Source of the DNA: Pontederia crassipes
Taxonomy: Eukaryota > Streptophyta > Magnoliopsida > Commelinales > Pontederiaceae
Length of the DNA: 64,000 nucleotides
NCBI GenBank assembly: GCA_030549335.1
Contig: CM060191.1
Span: 60,089,947-60,153,946, forward strand
Reading direction: 5' to 3'
In this document: in pieces, positions 38,156 through 51,000 of the stretch
Position numbering within the stretch: position 1 is the first letter of the stretch
How the letters are laid out: every line of letters begins with the position of its first letter
Notes under the pieces: generated by a model
Told to the model about the DNA's origin: nothing
Database searches by the model: none
What the model saw: only the letters and a program-made list of their open reading frames with translations
Made by a program: the position numbers and the translations under genes

Positions 38156-40456
38156 CTACTGCGACACCTGCTGCGACATCTGCACCGATAACTGCTGCGA
38201 TAGCTGCCGTGATAGCTGCGTCATATCAGGTGCAGCGGATGAGCTCAGAGCAGATGCACCTCATGCATATCCTCCGATCCTCCTAGGTATCTGAGCGGCT
38301 ATGCCGGGGCCACGCAAGTATCCCCCTCGTGTCATGCTGGCCACCTCCTCCCAAACAGTAGGGTCATCTACGAAATAGAAAAATTATACAATCATATAAT
38401 ATATAAATTATATATCAAGAAACACGTAAATTAAAAACATGACTAAACCAATGAAGAAACATTACTTGGTGGCTGAGTACTCGGATCATCTCCATACTTT
38501 TCAGTCATTTTCGCATTATACTCATCCTATAAAATTTAAACATTATGTATTTCAAAAATAGTGCACTAACGGCAACAACTAAATGATCATATCATGAAAT
38601 TTACTAGAAGCCTATGAGCAGTGGGCGTGACTAAGTCGTTTGTCTTCCGGCTCTTATGCGTGGCCTCATAGACCACACGAAAGTCTACGGGACCACCTTC
38701 TTTCTCCTCCTATAATAAAGTTTCAAATTTGATAACATAAGTATAAGTCAAAAGTTTGATAAATTAAATTTATATGTAAATTACCATTCGTCGTCGATGC
38801 TCGTCAAATCGCATCGATCCCCCCGTGTGGATGTGGGTCTCGGGCTTCGAAAGACGATTCTTTCTTTTCCGACTTCCTTTGCCATCGTTCATCCGTCTTT
38901 TGTGAACATCAAATACTTACACTTTCCAAAAACTATAATTTTCATAAAAATAATGTAAAAGTATACATACTTACCACTTTCTACAGAGAGACTCCCAAAC
39001 CGAGCGCCTAATATGTCTTGGGCATCTTTGAATGCCCTGCTCCAAAGTGAGGCCGGCGAATGTGACGACCTTGCGAAACTTGTATAATTAATTTCGGAGG
39101 CATTTCGCAGCGACCTCCTCAAAAGCGCCTAATATGTCTTGGGCATCTTTGAATGCCCTGCTCCAAAGTGAGGCCGGCGGATGTAACGACCTTGCGAAAC
39201 TTGTATAATTGATTTCGGAGACGTTTCGCAGCGACCTCCTCAAAAGCTCTCCGGATCGTCCCTAAATTAAGATCCGGATGAAACTGATTTGCCTCCTACA
39301 AATAGAACGTTAAAACTTAGTAATTTTAAAATAAATATAAATTGAATTATGTAACCCAAATAGAAGATCGTACCGTAAAGGCTCGAAAGATGTCATCTCG
39401 CACTTGAATTGGGACATCTTTCCATGATCCTGCACCTTCCGGCAAGTGGGAAAGAACGAGAGCACTGACATCCCGCACGGTACTAGCGGGTATGAAAGTG
39501 GTCCTGTCAATTACAAAGAAGAATTAATTTTCAATGATAACCAAAACTATAACAAAATTTGTACAACTTATTTAACTTACGATCGAGCAATATTATTCAC
39601 AGTGACCACCCCATTATCGTATAACACCTCTTCATCACTCAAAGAGGAATCATCATCCGGTACAGCTGGGGTAGGCTTTGAAGGTCCGACATTAGCTACG
39701 GGCCCTAATACATAATAAATCATTAGTGTCATACTAAATTAAAATTATGATAATTGATTGATGTACAGTAATGTTCTCACCTCGATTGATGTGTACCGCA
39801 TGATCAGTAGCAGTCTGCTCATCTGAATGAATTGAGTCAGGTGCTTGTGCTATCGGCGGCGTAGCAACTGAACTTATTAAAAAATAATTAATATAATTAA
39901 TTGAGAAATATCAATAACAATAAATATATCACCTGGCGTAAGATGTCGCTCGCCAACACTAGATTGTGGTGAAGCGTCTAGTATTCTCGGCGATGGCGGT
40001 GGGGTAGCAACTGCCATCATAAGAAAATACATAAAATTTGGCTCCTACATAAAATTAAGTAATATACAAAAAATAACCTGGTGTGACATGACGATCATCG
40101 TTGTGCGATCGAGACGTACCAACTATGTTCCCCGTCGACGGTGGAGCAACTGTCACAAAAGCAAAATATTTAAAAAACTCTATCTCCTACTATATATTGC
40201 CTACAATGTGTCACGTACCTGAAGTGATACGCTGAGCAAACGCACCAATGGAACGCCTACTATGTGACGATCCGGCTACGTGCCCCGTCGGCGGCGGAGG
40301 AACTGATATTATTAAAAAAGGAATTTAACTATTATAATCAACTATAAATAAGTAGCTCACAATAAATATATTACCTGGTGGTTGTGATGGCTGACTCATC
40401 TGGAGTGAACGCCTGGAAGAGCGAGATGACCCAGATGCTCGACTCCTAGTAATCAT
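38156..40456 (-). pseudogene. tnpA-like gene (plant Transposase_24 family), multi-exon, broken
   Basis: The ATG at 40456 starts a short exon (MITRSRASGSSRSSRRSLQM...) with donor CCAG|GTAAT at 40374. Four short phase-1 exons follow, then a Pro/Asp exon (VANVGPSKPTPAVPDDDSS). The conserved core comes next: HLPEGAGSWKDVPIQVRDDI (about 39,370-39,440), FHPDLNLGTIRRAFEEVAAK, RNQLYKFRKVVTSAG and EQGIQRCPRHIRR (39,130-39,280), then ARDPHPHGG, EGGPVDFRVVYEATHK, WEEVASMTRGGYLRGPG, and a C-terminal coiled coil rich in QLSQQ ending at 38156. TnpA-type proteins bind subterminal repeats and assist transposition. Lesions: a 121-bp tandem duplication in the core, an extra G near 38,823 (GGGGGGAT) and a TGA after GGYA near 38,272. 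Confidence 0.8.
39004..39245. repeat. 121-bp tandem duplication inside a tnpA-like exon
   Basis: Bases 39004-39124 recur at 39125-39245 with about six differences. The length is not a multiple of three, and the first copy read on the minus strand runs into TGA, so it breaks the transposase frame. Removing one copy mentally restores the conserved QRCPRHIRR-SVW reading. Confidence 0.85.
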
Positions 40457-40547
40457 GACTGAAAAAAAAAACTTCTCTTATTATCGGTAACCATATATAA
40501 CTTTAAAAAAAAGTAAAAAGCTTATGTCATTAGAATAACTACAGGAT

Positions 40548-43500
40548 TCATTCGCTTGTTTCATATTCTGATTCATTTTCATCATTTTCATCATCGTCGC
40601 TATAATCTTGGTTCGAGTCATCATCAATGAAATTATCGAAGTTCACAGCCAAGAGATCATTTGAATTAAACTCTTCTATTGGCTCAGCGTCATCGACCAA
40701 TTGAAAATTCTCAACTCCATCGGCCACATCAATCGTCTCATTCACTCTATCTTCTTGATAGTAATCATTCATGAGCACATCATTGTGTACGGATGATGTT
40801 TCATTGTCATCTACCATTGTTTCTGCTAAGAATAGTCTACTCCTCACCTTGCATGACGCCCACCATTCATCCTTGGTTCTTTTCGATGGATATTTAGTGT
40901 AGTACACTTGTTGTGCTTGTTCCGCCAATACGAATGGATCATATGACTGAAGTCTCGATCGAGGGTTAATATCCACCAATTTAAACTTTTGATCGATCCG
41001 AACTCTTTTCTCTGGATCGAACCAACGACATTTTAGCACCACGACTTTGTTAGATTTTTCCAAATAAGATAATTCTATGATGTCTTCTATAACACCGTAG
41101 TAATTAAAGTCGTCATCCCCGTACATGCTTCCTAGAACACATATGCCGCTATTAATAGTTGAACATTGTCGGCTATATTCTTCTGTATGAAACTGATATC
41201 CATTGACTATGACACCGCAGTAGCTAAGAACTTGTTTCTTCGGGCCATGATCGAGATCTTGTATTTTGTTCTCTATGACTGAGCCATTAATAACCTACAA
41301 AAAAATAACTAAAAATTTTATTAAAAGTTAGAACTTATAACAATTAAGAACAAGCAGAAAGATTTCTCACTTCACATCTCAATCAATCGGCAAAATATTC
41401 GTCTCGTAGTTTCAATAACTCATCGTTTGAACTAACGGATTGATTTCTCGCTGTAATTCTTCGAATTTTCTGAATTCATAGTTTTCAATTAATACAATCA
41501 TATAGCAACAATTAGCTTTAAATTATAAAACAAATTAGAACAAATTGCCTTACTCGAGATACGTCGTCACTTCGCTATAATTTGCAAGAACATAATTCTC
41601 AACGGCGGTGAGATATCTGTCATTCAAGATAACTTTGCGTCCTGCACCAAGAAGTCGACATGGGTACTTAAAGATGGATAGAATATTTATGTCAACTTCT
41701 CCTTCACCACCATCATCGTTTCTTGGAACTTGGGTGTGTCGTGATTGTATGTGTGGCTCAAAGTATTTTGAAGTGAAGTTTGACACCTCCTCAATGAAAT
41801 ATGCTTCACATATGGAGCCTTCAATTTTTTGCCTTATTCTTCGCCTTCCTTTTCAAATATAACATGCACCTTTCGAAAGGATACATCCATCGATATTGAA
41901 CCGGACCAGCAATTTTTGTTTCATATGGAAGATGTACAATCAAATGTTCCATCACATCAAAGAAAGAAGGTGAAAATATCTTCTCAGCCTTGCACACGGT
42001 AATCACAATAGAAGCCTTTAACCGATATCTGTCTTCTTTCTGAACGATGGATGCACAAAGCTCTTTAAAGAATATAGACAATTCTGTTAAAACCTCCCAG
42101 ATGGCCTTTGACAAAAGTTCTTTAAAGGCAATTGGAAGCGGCATTTGCATAAAAATATGACAATCATGACTCTTCATCCCGTGTATCTTCCCATTGTCCA
42201 AGTTAAAACAACGAGATATGTTTGATACATATCCGTCGGGGAATTTCAATTGCTTTACCCATTCGAAAACCACTTTTTTTTATCATTGCTCAAGACATAA
42301 GTAGCTTTTGGCTTTTTGCATTTACCATTTTGAAGATGAATGATATCTAATTCTAGTCTTTTGCATATTAATTTCATGTCTTCGCGAGCCTGTATGCTAT
42401 CTTTTGTTCTTCCTTTAAAATTCATAATAGTGTTGAAGATGTTGTCAAACATGTTTTTCTCCACATGCATGACGTCCAAGTTATGACGTACCAAGTTTGG
42501 AGACCAATAAGGCAACTCGCAAAAAATACTTCTTTTCTCCCAATTATGTACACTTCCAAACCCAATTTGCTTATAACTACCGACCTTCAGTCCGAATGAG
42601 ACTTCACTAAGCTTGTTTACTTGCTCTAGCAATTCTTTTCATGTCAAATGAGTTGGACACAAAGTGTTGTCGAATGTATTCTTTTTAAATGAGTTTTGAT
42701 CACGGCGCATCGAATTCTCCAATGGCAGAAACATCCTATGACAATCAAACCAGCAAACTTTCCTATAATTTTTCAAATAAAATGATTTCGTATTCTTTCC
42801 ACATATGGGGCAAGCAAGTTTTCCTTTTGTACTCCAACCACTCAACATTCCATATGCTGGAAAATCACTTATGGTCCACATTAATGCGGTTCTCATAATG
42901 AAATTTTGCTTTTTAGATTTGTCATAGGTAACCACGCCATCCTCCCACAACATCTTGAGTTCGTCAATCAAAGGTCTTAAGTAAATATTTGAACTTTTAT
43001 CAGGAGATCGAGGATCTGGGATGATACAGGTAAGCAATATATTCTCTCGTCTCATATACATGCTTGGAGACAAATTATACGGTGTCACAAAAATAGGCCA
43101 ATATGAATAAGCGGTACTTGATGACCCAAATGAGTTGAAGCCATCGGTGCAAAGTCCTAATCTAACATTACGTGATTTTGCAGAAAAATTTGGATGAAGT
43201 GCATCAAATCGTCTCCATGCCTCTGCATCCGAAGGATGTGTAATTGAATTTTGATCTTCACGTGCCCCTTCTCTGTGCCACCTCATAAATGATACAGTTT
43301 TTTCAGAAAGAAATAGTCGTTGTAATCTTGGAACAATCGGAAAGTATCTAAATATTGCATTTGTCACATTTTTTTCGAACTTTGAGAATTCTTTTTCGGC
43401 TTGAATCTGGGCTCGCCACAAATAGAACAACTCATAAGTGAGTTATTTTCCTTGTAGTACAACATGCAATGATTGCAGCATGCATCAATCTTCTGATATT

Positions 43501-44107
43501 TTAACCCTAAATCTCTCATCAACCGTTTGCACTTGTAAAAATTTCCCAGTAATTTCTCGGAAACTAGAAGCATACTCTTAATAATGGCAAGCATCCGGTC
43601 AAAACAACTTTCGCTCATATTAAATTCTGATTTTAAGTTCATTAGTTGTGCCACTGCAAAAAGTGTAGTTTGCTTCACGCATCCATCCCATAAAGGTTCA
43701 TCTGCCTCTTTGAGAAGATTATAAAACTTAGAAGCCGAAAGATTCGGATCTTCTTCAATCGATATTTTGCCAACATTTTTTCCTAGCATTGTATCTCGTA
43801 TCATGTCCCTGTACGGATTACTCGAGTCGCCCACAACGGTATCTACATTACTTATTTCTTTAGCCCATCTTTCTTCGCCATGAAAGAACCAATTGGTGTA
43901 TGTAAGTAAGAAATTGTTGTAATATAAATCCTTCTGCACATCATATCTTACTTTTCACTGATAACATTTGCACTTCCGGCATGGACATAAGATTTCGCAA
44001 TATGAAGAAGCAACACCTTCATTTTGATATGCCACATTAATGAATTCATCAACACCATCCTTATATTCTTCAGTTATGACACCATGTTTATCCTTCCAAC
44101 GACGAAT
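40548..44107 (-). pseudogene. tnpD-like CACTA transposase gene, decayed
   Basis: The N-terminal Transpos_assoc domain is visible at about 44,070-43,965 (EEYKDGVDEF..., CPCRKC), followed by a TGA. The region 43,939-43,364 carries the NWFFHGE motif. The Transposase_21 catalytic domain spans about 43,430-42,640 (LGLCTDGFNSFG, YSYWPIFVTPYNL, LACPICG). LDVMHVEKNMFDN lies at about 42,490. A DUF4218-like block lies at 42,270-41,820 (FMQMPLPIAFKELL, FFDVMEHLIVHLP, YRWMYPFERCM). A DUF4216-like block lies at 41,126-40,800 (VVVLKCRWFDP, DPFVLAEQAQQVYY). An acidic tail ends at 40,548. Visible lesions are an in-frame TGA near 42,637 and frameshifts in A-runs near 43,390 and 42,275. The protein would cut the element ends, but this copy cannot make it whole. 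Confidence 0.9.
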
Positions 44108-44580
44108 TCAACTACGATATGGCTTTATCATTTCTATAACGGAGAACATTAAGCCAAGTAATCAAATTCGTGTACTTGAAACATGTGATTTCTTTAGGTC
44201 AACGACTTCGATTTGGTACCGTACCGCTCCGTCCCTTGCTTCTATTGTTTCTGAAAGAAAAAGTCAATAATCTATTAGAGAAGAAGAATCCCAAGATCTT
44301 GGGCGTAACTGTTATTTTTTGCGGATCTCCAACACCAAAGCCCGAACCTCCCAACCTTTCAAGAGCAAGAAAACAAATAGAAGTGGTGCAGCAAGGGAGG
44401 TGCAAGAGGGAGCAAGCATTAAGCAAAAAGGAAATACTACATGCCTGTGTAAAGCATATCCGTAAGCGATAGTTAAGGCACAAGAAGTAGGAGTCGCCAT
44501 CATGAATCGATTTCAGTTAGAGGAATAACTCTCTTTCCTTATCTTTCTTACCGAGGCATAGAGGGACCCGAAGGATAATT
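44108..44580. other. Upstream region of tnpD, unassigned
   Basis: Moderate-GC sequence between the decayed transposase start and the tandem repeat. Short frames on both strands have no recognisable domain. It may be promoter or captured DNA. Confidence 0.3.
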
Positions 44581-44764
44581 CCTAAGAGATGATACTTAAT
44601 ATTATACTTAATAAGTAATACTAACTTGATCCAAAGAGATGATAATTAACTTAAGTACTACTTAACTTAATTCCTAAGAGATGATACTTAATATTATACT
44701 TAATAAGTAATACTAACTTGATCCAAAGAGATGATAATTAACTTAAGTACTACTTAATTTAACA
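44581..44764. repeat. 92-bp tandem duplication
   Basis: Two adjacent copies starting CCTAAGAGATGATACTTAAT at 44581 and 44673 are almost identical over 92 bases. Diverged TTAACTTAA-rich units continue to about 44,850. Confidence 0.9.
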
Positions 44765-44869
44765 TGATAATAACATGAATAAGTAATACTTAACTTAACA
44801 TGAATAATTAACTTAATTTAACTTCATGCATTAATAATTAACTTAATTTACATGGTGGCAGGCTAGTAC

Positions 44870-45590
44870 CTTCTTAACCGGAGGACGGCGAAGGGCGGAG
44901 GGTGACCGAGACGACGGTGGAGGCGGAGGGCAGTGGCGGTGGAGGCGGACGACGGCGGCGATGGAGGGAGGACGCGGCGGAGGGCGGATGAGACGGCGGT
45001 GGACGTGAAGGGCGGCGGTGGAGGCGGAGGGCAGTGGCGGCGAAGGCAGCGGTTGAGGGAGGACACGGCGGAGGGAGGACGCGGCGGAGGGCAGACGAGG
45101 CGGCGGTGGACGCGAAGGGCGGTGGAGGGCGGATGACGCGGCGGCGGAGGCGAAGGGCGGTGGAGGCACCCTGCGGCGATGGTGGAGGGCGGTGGAGGCG
45201 GAGGAAGGAGGATGAGGAGGCGAAGGGCGGCGGTGGAATGAGGAGGGCGGCAGCGGCGGAGGGCGGATGAGGCAGAGGGAGGAGAAGGACGAGGTCAAGG
45301 GCGGCAGTCAAACGCGGAGGGCGGCGGTCGAATCCGGAGGGCGGCGGAGGCGAAGGGCGGCGGCGGCGGTTGAGGGCGGGCGTCGGGGAGGGATGGAGGA
45401 GGAGAGGAGGAGGAGGCGAAGGGCAGCGGTCGAATGCGGAGGGCGGCGGAAGCGAAGGGCGGCGGCGGCGGTGGAGGGTGGTCGTTGGTCATCGGACATC
45501 GGGCGAAGGGCGAAGGCGGCAGTGGAGGGCGTCAGAGGTCGGGTGTCGGAGGTCGGGCGTCGGGGCGCGTCGGGCGGGACGATGGTAAAC
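44870..45590. repeat. GC-rich low-complexity block (GGCGGAGG-type)
   Basis: About 720 bases consist of irregular repeats of GGCGGTGGAGG, GAAGGGCGGCGG and GAGGGCGGATGAGG. Long overlapping frames in all phases (Pro/Ser-rich on minus, Gly/Arg-rich on plus) follow from composition and are not annotated as genes. Similar DNA reappears at 47,600-47,830 and 52,236-52,330. Confidence 0.7.
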
Positions 45591-45629
45591 AATAAAAGGG
45601 AAAATGAAGAAGAGGGGTTAGGGATTTAA

Positions 45630-47152
45630 GTAATTTTTTAGCGTCGCAAAGAAATGAGACGCTACGTAGACGCCATGTAGGCGCCGACACTGTCACAATT
45701 CGGCTAGAGCGGCGCTATAGAGAAGCTAATGTGTCGATAAGATAACGTAGCGACACCATAGCGTCGTCGGGGCATCTCAATGGTGTAACGTCTCATCATC
45801 CTGACGCCATTGAGACGCTCATTAAAAGTTTTTTTCAAAATTTTCAAGTATGTATGAAGTTTTATTTATCAATGTAACGTCTCATCGCATTATGCCCCAT
45901 TCCAATTGTTTTATTTTCTTCCGATAATCTATCATGTATGTATACAAAATTATAAATATGTATGTATATGTGTATATAACACAATTGTGTGTGTATATAT
46001 ATACATATGTAATATATGCGTATGTATATATATGTCTATGTGTGAGAGATTAAGTTACAACAATGTGTTTCGTCTATATGTATTATAAATATATATGTGT
46101 ATGTATATGTCTATACATGTGCGAGTCATATATATATAGATAACGTGTATATGTATACGTATTCGAAGTGAATATATATATGTGTATTTGTTTATATGTG
46201 TCAGATTAGGTTATAATAATATGTATATATGCACTTATTATATATAAGTATCAGCATATACGCGTATTTATATGTCTATATATGCCCGATTGAGCGAGGG
46301 GGTAAAAAATCGGTTTAGGAGGCGCAATACAGATGCCATTGAGTCGCTAGATTCATTTAGCGACACCGTAGCACCGAACTAGCGTCTAAAACAATATGGC
46401 GTCTCGAACATGCGACGTTAGAGAGACGTCCATAACGTCGACACAAGCTGCGGCTCTCGTTAAATGCTAGTTGGGCGCTATTGAGTGTCTACTGTGACGC
46501 TAAAATATCACTCACTTAATCAATCATCGTAATCTCATAATTAAGTATATAATAATAATATATGCATAATTAAGATATTATATATATTATATGTATAGAT
46601 AACATAAATAATATAGGTAACAAATTATATATTTAGGAACACTCTTATCATGTAAAAATACATACATATATATATATAATCGTGTAATTAATACATATAT
46701 ATGTTGATAATATGCTATTGATAATATGTTGATAATCGTGTAATTAATACTCATATAATATTTAATGAATTTATTGATTGACATATAGTATATATAATAT
46801 AGTGTTTAAATATATAAAGTAGCGTCTCATTAGCGTCTCCATTGATTGAGACGCCATATAGCTTCGCTTTAGAGTCTTCAGACATGAGAAGTTAGTTTCG
46901 CGTTTAAAGTGGTCGACGCCAGAATGGCGCTAGGTGCTGCCATGCATTTGCGATTCGTGGTGCGAAATAATAACGTCTACGTAGCGTCTCGATTGCGCTA
47001 GAATTAACGTCAACCCGCTGAGTAGCTAAGAAGACGCGAATGAGACGCTATCGAGAGGCAAGTCGCGTCTGATTCTTGTGACGTGAAGTAGACGCAATGG
47101 AGGCGCTAGTGGCGTCTATATAGCGTCACTATTTTTGGAGGCGCTAAATTGC
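45630..47152. repeat. Right subterminal repeat region
   Basis: GAGACGCTA, GCGTCTC and TAGCGACAC motifs fill 45,630-45,860 and 46,300-47,152. Between them lies a TATATGTATG-type AT-rich stretch (45,900-46,290). A further AT-rich stretch at 46,520-46,800 splits the second block. Confidence 0.7.
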
Positions 47153-47180
47153 GTCGCTAATCGTCAATTTTCTTGTAGTG
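47153..47180. repeat. Right terminal inverted repeat of the CACTA element
   Basis: 28 bases ending CTTGTAGTG, the exact complement of the left end, followed by target duplication ATT. Confidence 0.95.
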
Positions 47181-47183
47181 ATT

Positions 47184-47828
47184 GATGATGGCCACATTGT
47201 AACCAGAATAATTTATGTTCATAAGATCAAATAATTGCTTTTAGACCGGAGATCCAGAGTTGATATATAATAATTACTAGAAAGTTTAACACAACATGAA
47301 CATGCCAACAAAAGAAATTATTGGGAACAAATAATAACTACATTCAGACTTGAAAAGATTCATATACATCTTTTCTCAAACTTGAAAATCAACAGACACA
47401 TTCAACTTGAAAGGATTAGATAAAATAAAGTACTACATTCACCTTGAAAATCAACAAAATCAATGGATACATGGTTCCTCTAAAAAAATTGGATACATCT
47501 TTCCTCTCAAACAATAAAGATCACTAAATTGGATTACAAATTTTACTCTGTTCATCCTTGGTCTTCATGAGATTAACTAGCACATGCCTTGAAGCTCTAC
47601 CTGGCGGCACGAACTGCATAAGGCGGCGACCATAGAAGGTGGCGGCGGTCGCTCAATCCTTGCTAAGGCAGCGGCGAGGGTGGTGAAGAATGCGACGGCG
47701 ATGGCTGCTCAGTCCTCGCAAAGGCAGCAGTGAGGGGTGGCAAAGAATGCGGCGGCGACGACCACAGAAGGTGGCGATGGCCGTTTCAATCCTCGCAAAG
47801 GCAACGGCAAGGGGGTGGCGGAGAACAC
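47184..47828. other. Left flank of the second copia insertion
   Basis: An AT-rich stretch is followed by a GC-rich, imperfectly repeated block (GGCGGCGAC.., CTCAGTCCTCGC..) that continues across the copia insertion at 52,236-52,330. This was one GC-rich block before insertion, possibly the core of a second CACTA element whose right end is at 53065. Confidence 0.5.
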
Positions 47829-47833
47829 GGTGG

Positions 47834-48023
47834 ACACAAAGCTTGAACTTATGTTATAAAAATGTTTTTCATATGTTCAGGGTGTAGCTGTACAAGGCGC
47901 TTTATAGTGACATAAGTTACAATTGGTTACATGCCCAGATGAATAGTTAGTTGTGAGTAAAATGTGGATCAGCTAAGGACCAAGTAATGCGGACAGTTGT
48001 TGAATGATAGACTTGCTCCAATA
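47834..48023 (-). repeat. 3' LTR of copia element 2
   Basis: Read on the minus strand, it starts TATTGGAGCAAG after the polypurine tract and ends GCTTTGTGT before the target duplication. Confidence 0.9.
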
Positions 48024-48033
48024 CACCCCCTCA
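48024..48033 (-). other. Polypurine tract, copia element 2
   Basis: The minus strand reads TGAGGGGGTG directly before the LTR, just after the RNase H stop. Confidence 0.85.
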
Positions 48034-51000
48034 AGCATAGTGAGGTCGCGGTCCGAGCTGAAGCTTGTCGCAGATAAACTTGAAGCGTGGGCCACTTAAG
48101 GATTTGGTCATGATGTCCGCCAATTGATCAACTGTGGAGATATAGCGGATGATTAAGCGACGGCTAGCGACTTCATCGTGTACGAAGTGGAAATCAATCT
48201 CAATATGTTTTGTGCGCGCATGAAACACCGGGTTGACAGTTAAATAAGTTGCTCCAACATTGTCGCACCACAAGGTGGGAGGCGAGTCAGGGGAGTGGCT
48301 CAGTTCTGTGAGTAGTGATCTTAGCCAGATCAATTCAGCTGTTGTATCTGCCAATGATTTGTATTCAGATTCAGTGGACGAGCAGGAGACAGTTCGTTGC
48401 TTCTTGGCAAACCATGAGAGCAGGTTGGTGCCGAAGTAGATAGCATGACCGTTGAAGGATTTCCTATCTAGTAGATAACTTGCCCAGTCAACGTCGGAGA
48501 AGGCATTGAGAGGCATATTGGAGGACTTTGTAATATGAAGGCAGAGATCTTTGGTTGAGTTGAGATATCTCAGCAAGCGTTTGATGGCCATCCAATATTC
48601 ACCGGTGGGAGAATGCATGTATTGAAACACATAACTGATGGTGAAAGCAATGTCTGGACCAGTCATCATCAAATACTGTAAAGAGCCTACAATGTGCCGA
48701 AACGGAGATGGCTCACTGAAGGTAGCACCTATGGGAGATAGGCGGGTGTTGCTTGCAAGGGGAGTGGAGACTGCTTTGCTGGTTGACATGCCAGCGCGCT
48801 GAATTATAGCTTGAATGTACTGTCATTGGGAGAGAGCCAAGTCTGCCTTGTGTTGAAGTACTTCAATCCCTAAGAAGTGATGTATGTTGCCAAGGTCATG
48901 CACTACAAATTTAGAGTGAAGGTATTTGTATTACCTGTGATAACAGACTAGCACAAGAGCCAGTGACAATAAGATCGTCGACATAGATGAGAACATAAGC
49001 TACAACTCGTGATGTGCGATATATAAAAAGGGAAGTGTCTATTGCTGATGGGTGAAATCTAAATATTTGAAGAGCATGTGCAAGTGTACGGAACCAGGCA
49101 CGAGGGGCTTGTTTGATGCCGTACAATGATTTTCGCAGCTTGCACAATGAGAGGGACGTTGCAGATCGACAAACCCCTGTGGCTGCTCCATGAATATGTC
49201 TTCGTGAAGGTCTCCATGCAAAAATGCATTACTGATATCTAGTTGATGAATTTTCCATTGACGCTTTACTGCAATAGTAAGAACTACACGGATCGTGGTT
49301 GGTTTTATCACTGGAGAGAACGTCTTTTGGTAATCAACACTAGAGTATGGTGATATCCTTTGGCGATGAGTCTTGCTTTGTGTCGATCTAAGGTACCGTC
49401 ATCCTTCAGTTTAGTGGGAAACAACCACTTGCAACCTATAATGTTCATGTTAGGAGAACGAGGGACCAGTACCCATGTTCCATTAGAGAGAAGGGCCGAG
49501 AATTCATCAGCCATTGCCTTGCGCCACTGTGGATCTTTATTTGCAAACATGAAGTAGGTGGGATCAATCGAGATGACCTGAGTGCTGGCAGTGAGGGACT
49601 TGTGACCAGCAAGGGTTCTGTAGACAATAAGTTTGCGAGGGCGAAGGACACGAGTGTTGGTTGGAGAGTTGTTAGATGGAGGTAGTGAGGAAGACGATGG
49701 GGCCATGGCTGGTTTGTTGATGTTGTAGACGAGGAGGATAAGTGGGGAGGAGGTAGAGGTACAACGAGCCAGGGACTTGTGAGGTGGGTAGTGGTGGAGG
49801 GTGGGTGGTCTAGTAATTGGAAGAATGGAAATGCGTTTTCATCGAAGACGACATGGTGAGAAATATATATAGCCAGAAAGATGATGAAGACAACGATAAC
49901 CGACAGTGTTGGGTGGGTATCCAAGGAAGACACAAGAAAAAGAACGTGGAGAGAATTTATGAGTGTTGCAGGGGCGGAGAAGAGGATACTCAGTACAACA
50001 AAAAACACGCAGGTTGGCATAAGTGGGCATGGTTTTGAATAGGAGAAAATATGGAGTGTCATGGTGTAAAACTAGGGTTGGTAAGTGATTTATAAGTTAG
50101 GTAGATGTTTCGACAGCAAAATGCCAAAATCGAGATGGCACTGAAGCATGAACAAGGATGGTGAGTGCAGTGTCCACAACGTGATGGATTTTACGCTCAA
50201 CAGTGCCATTTTGCCCATGAGTATGAGCACAGGTGAGTCGGTGAATTATGCCATGACGTTGAAGGTAGGAGGCCAGTGAAATGAATTCACTGCCACAATC
50301 AGTTTGTAGGCTAAGTAGCTTGGCATTAAATTGTTTTTCCAACATTACATGAAATGTAGGGAATAAAGTAGCAACATTAGATTTATCTTTAAGTGGAAAA
50401 GTCCAGGTAAACCTGGAGAAATCATCAACAAAGATTGCAAAGTAACGATGGCCATTGGAGGACAACTGCGGAGCAGGTCCCCAAATATCAGCAAATACAA
50501 GTTGGAGCGACAAGGTGCTGTCGTGGCGAGTTGGCGGGAGGTGAAGGCAACTAAGTTTGCCTTGAACATATGCATGGCAATGAGCAAGCGTGTTATTTTA
50601 CATAGGGAGGCAGTGTCTTTTACTAAGGAATTGCAAAACACGATGGTGAGGGTGACCGAGTCATGCATGCCATTTATTGGAAATGAGGCTGCTGCTGTTG
50701 ACGGAAGGAGGGACCATGGGAAGCTGCAGGTAATATAAGCCATTATTAATTGTGCCTCACAGGAGGATTTGTCTGGTTGCTCGATCCTTAATAAGGAAAA
50801 GGGTAGGGTGAAATTCAAAAAGACAATCATTGTCATGAGTAAATTACCTAACAAAAGAAGTTGTTTAGATAATTGTGCGGCATTAAGAATGTGACAAAGG
50901 TGCAGAGGTCTTACGGGATGAGGTGAGATAGAAGCACCAGTGTGAGTAATAGGTAAGAACATACCATTTCCAACCTGCATTTTCTCATCACCATGGTATG

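Larger units (their letters stand above)
37322..47180 (-). mobile_element. CACTA (En/Spm) transposon, 9.86 kb, with tnpD- and tnpA-like genes
   Basis: Perfect 28-bp terminal inverted repeats start CACTACAAGAAAATTG at 37322 and end at 47180. The three-base duplication ATT flanks the element (37319-37321 and 47181-47183). Subterminal DNA on both sides is filled with GCGTCTC / GAGACGC / GCGACGCTA motifs. Two genes lie on the minus strand: a tnpD-like transposase gene (about 44,107-40,548) followed by a tnpA-like gene (40,456-38,156). Their structure is that of an autonomous element, but both genes carry lesions. The perfect terminal repeats suggest ends still competent for mobilisation by a related transposase; that is inference. 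Confidence 0.95.

Noticed and set aside
44843..45629. Pro/Ser-rich and Gly/Arg-rich frames
   Set aside because: Low-complexity GGCGGAGG repeats produce open frames in every phase; there is no domain or codon bias.
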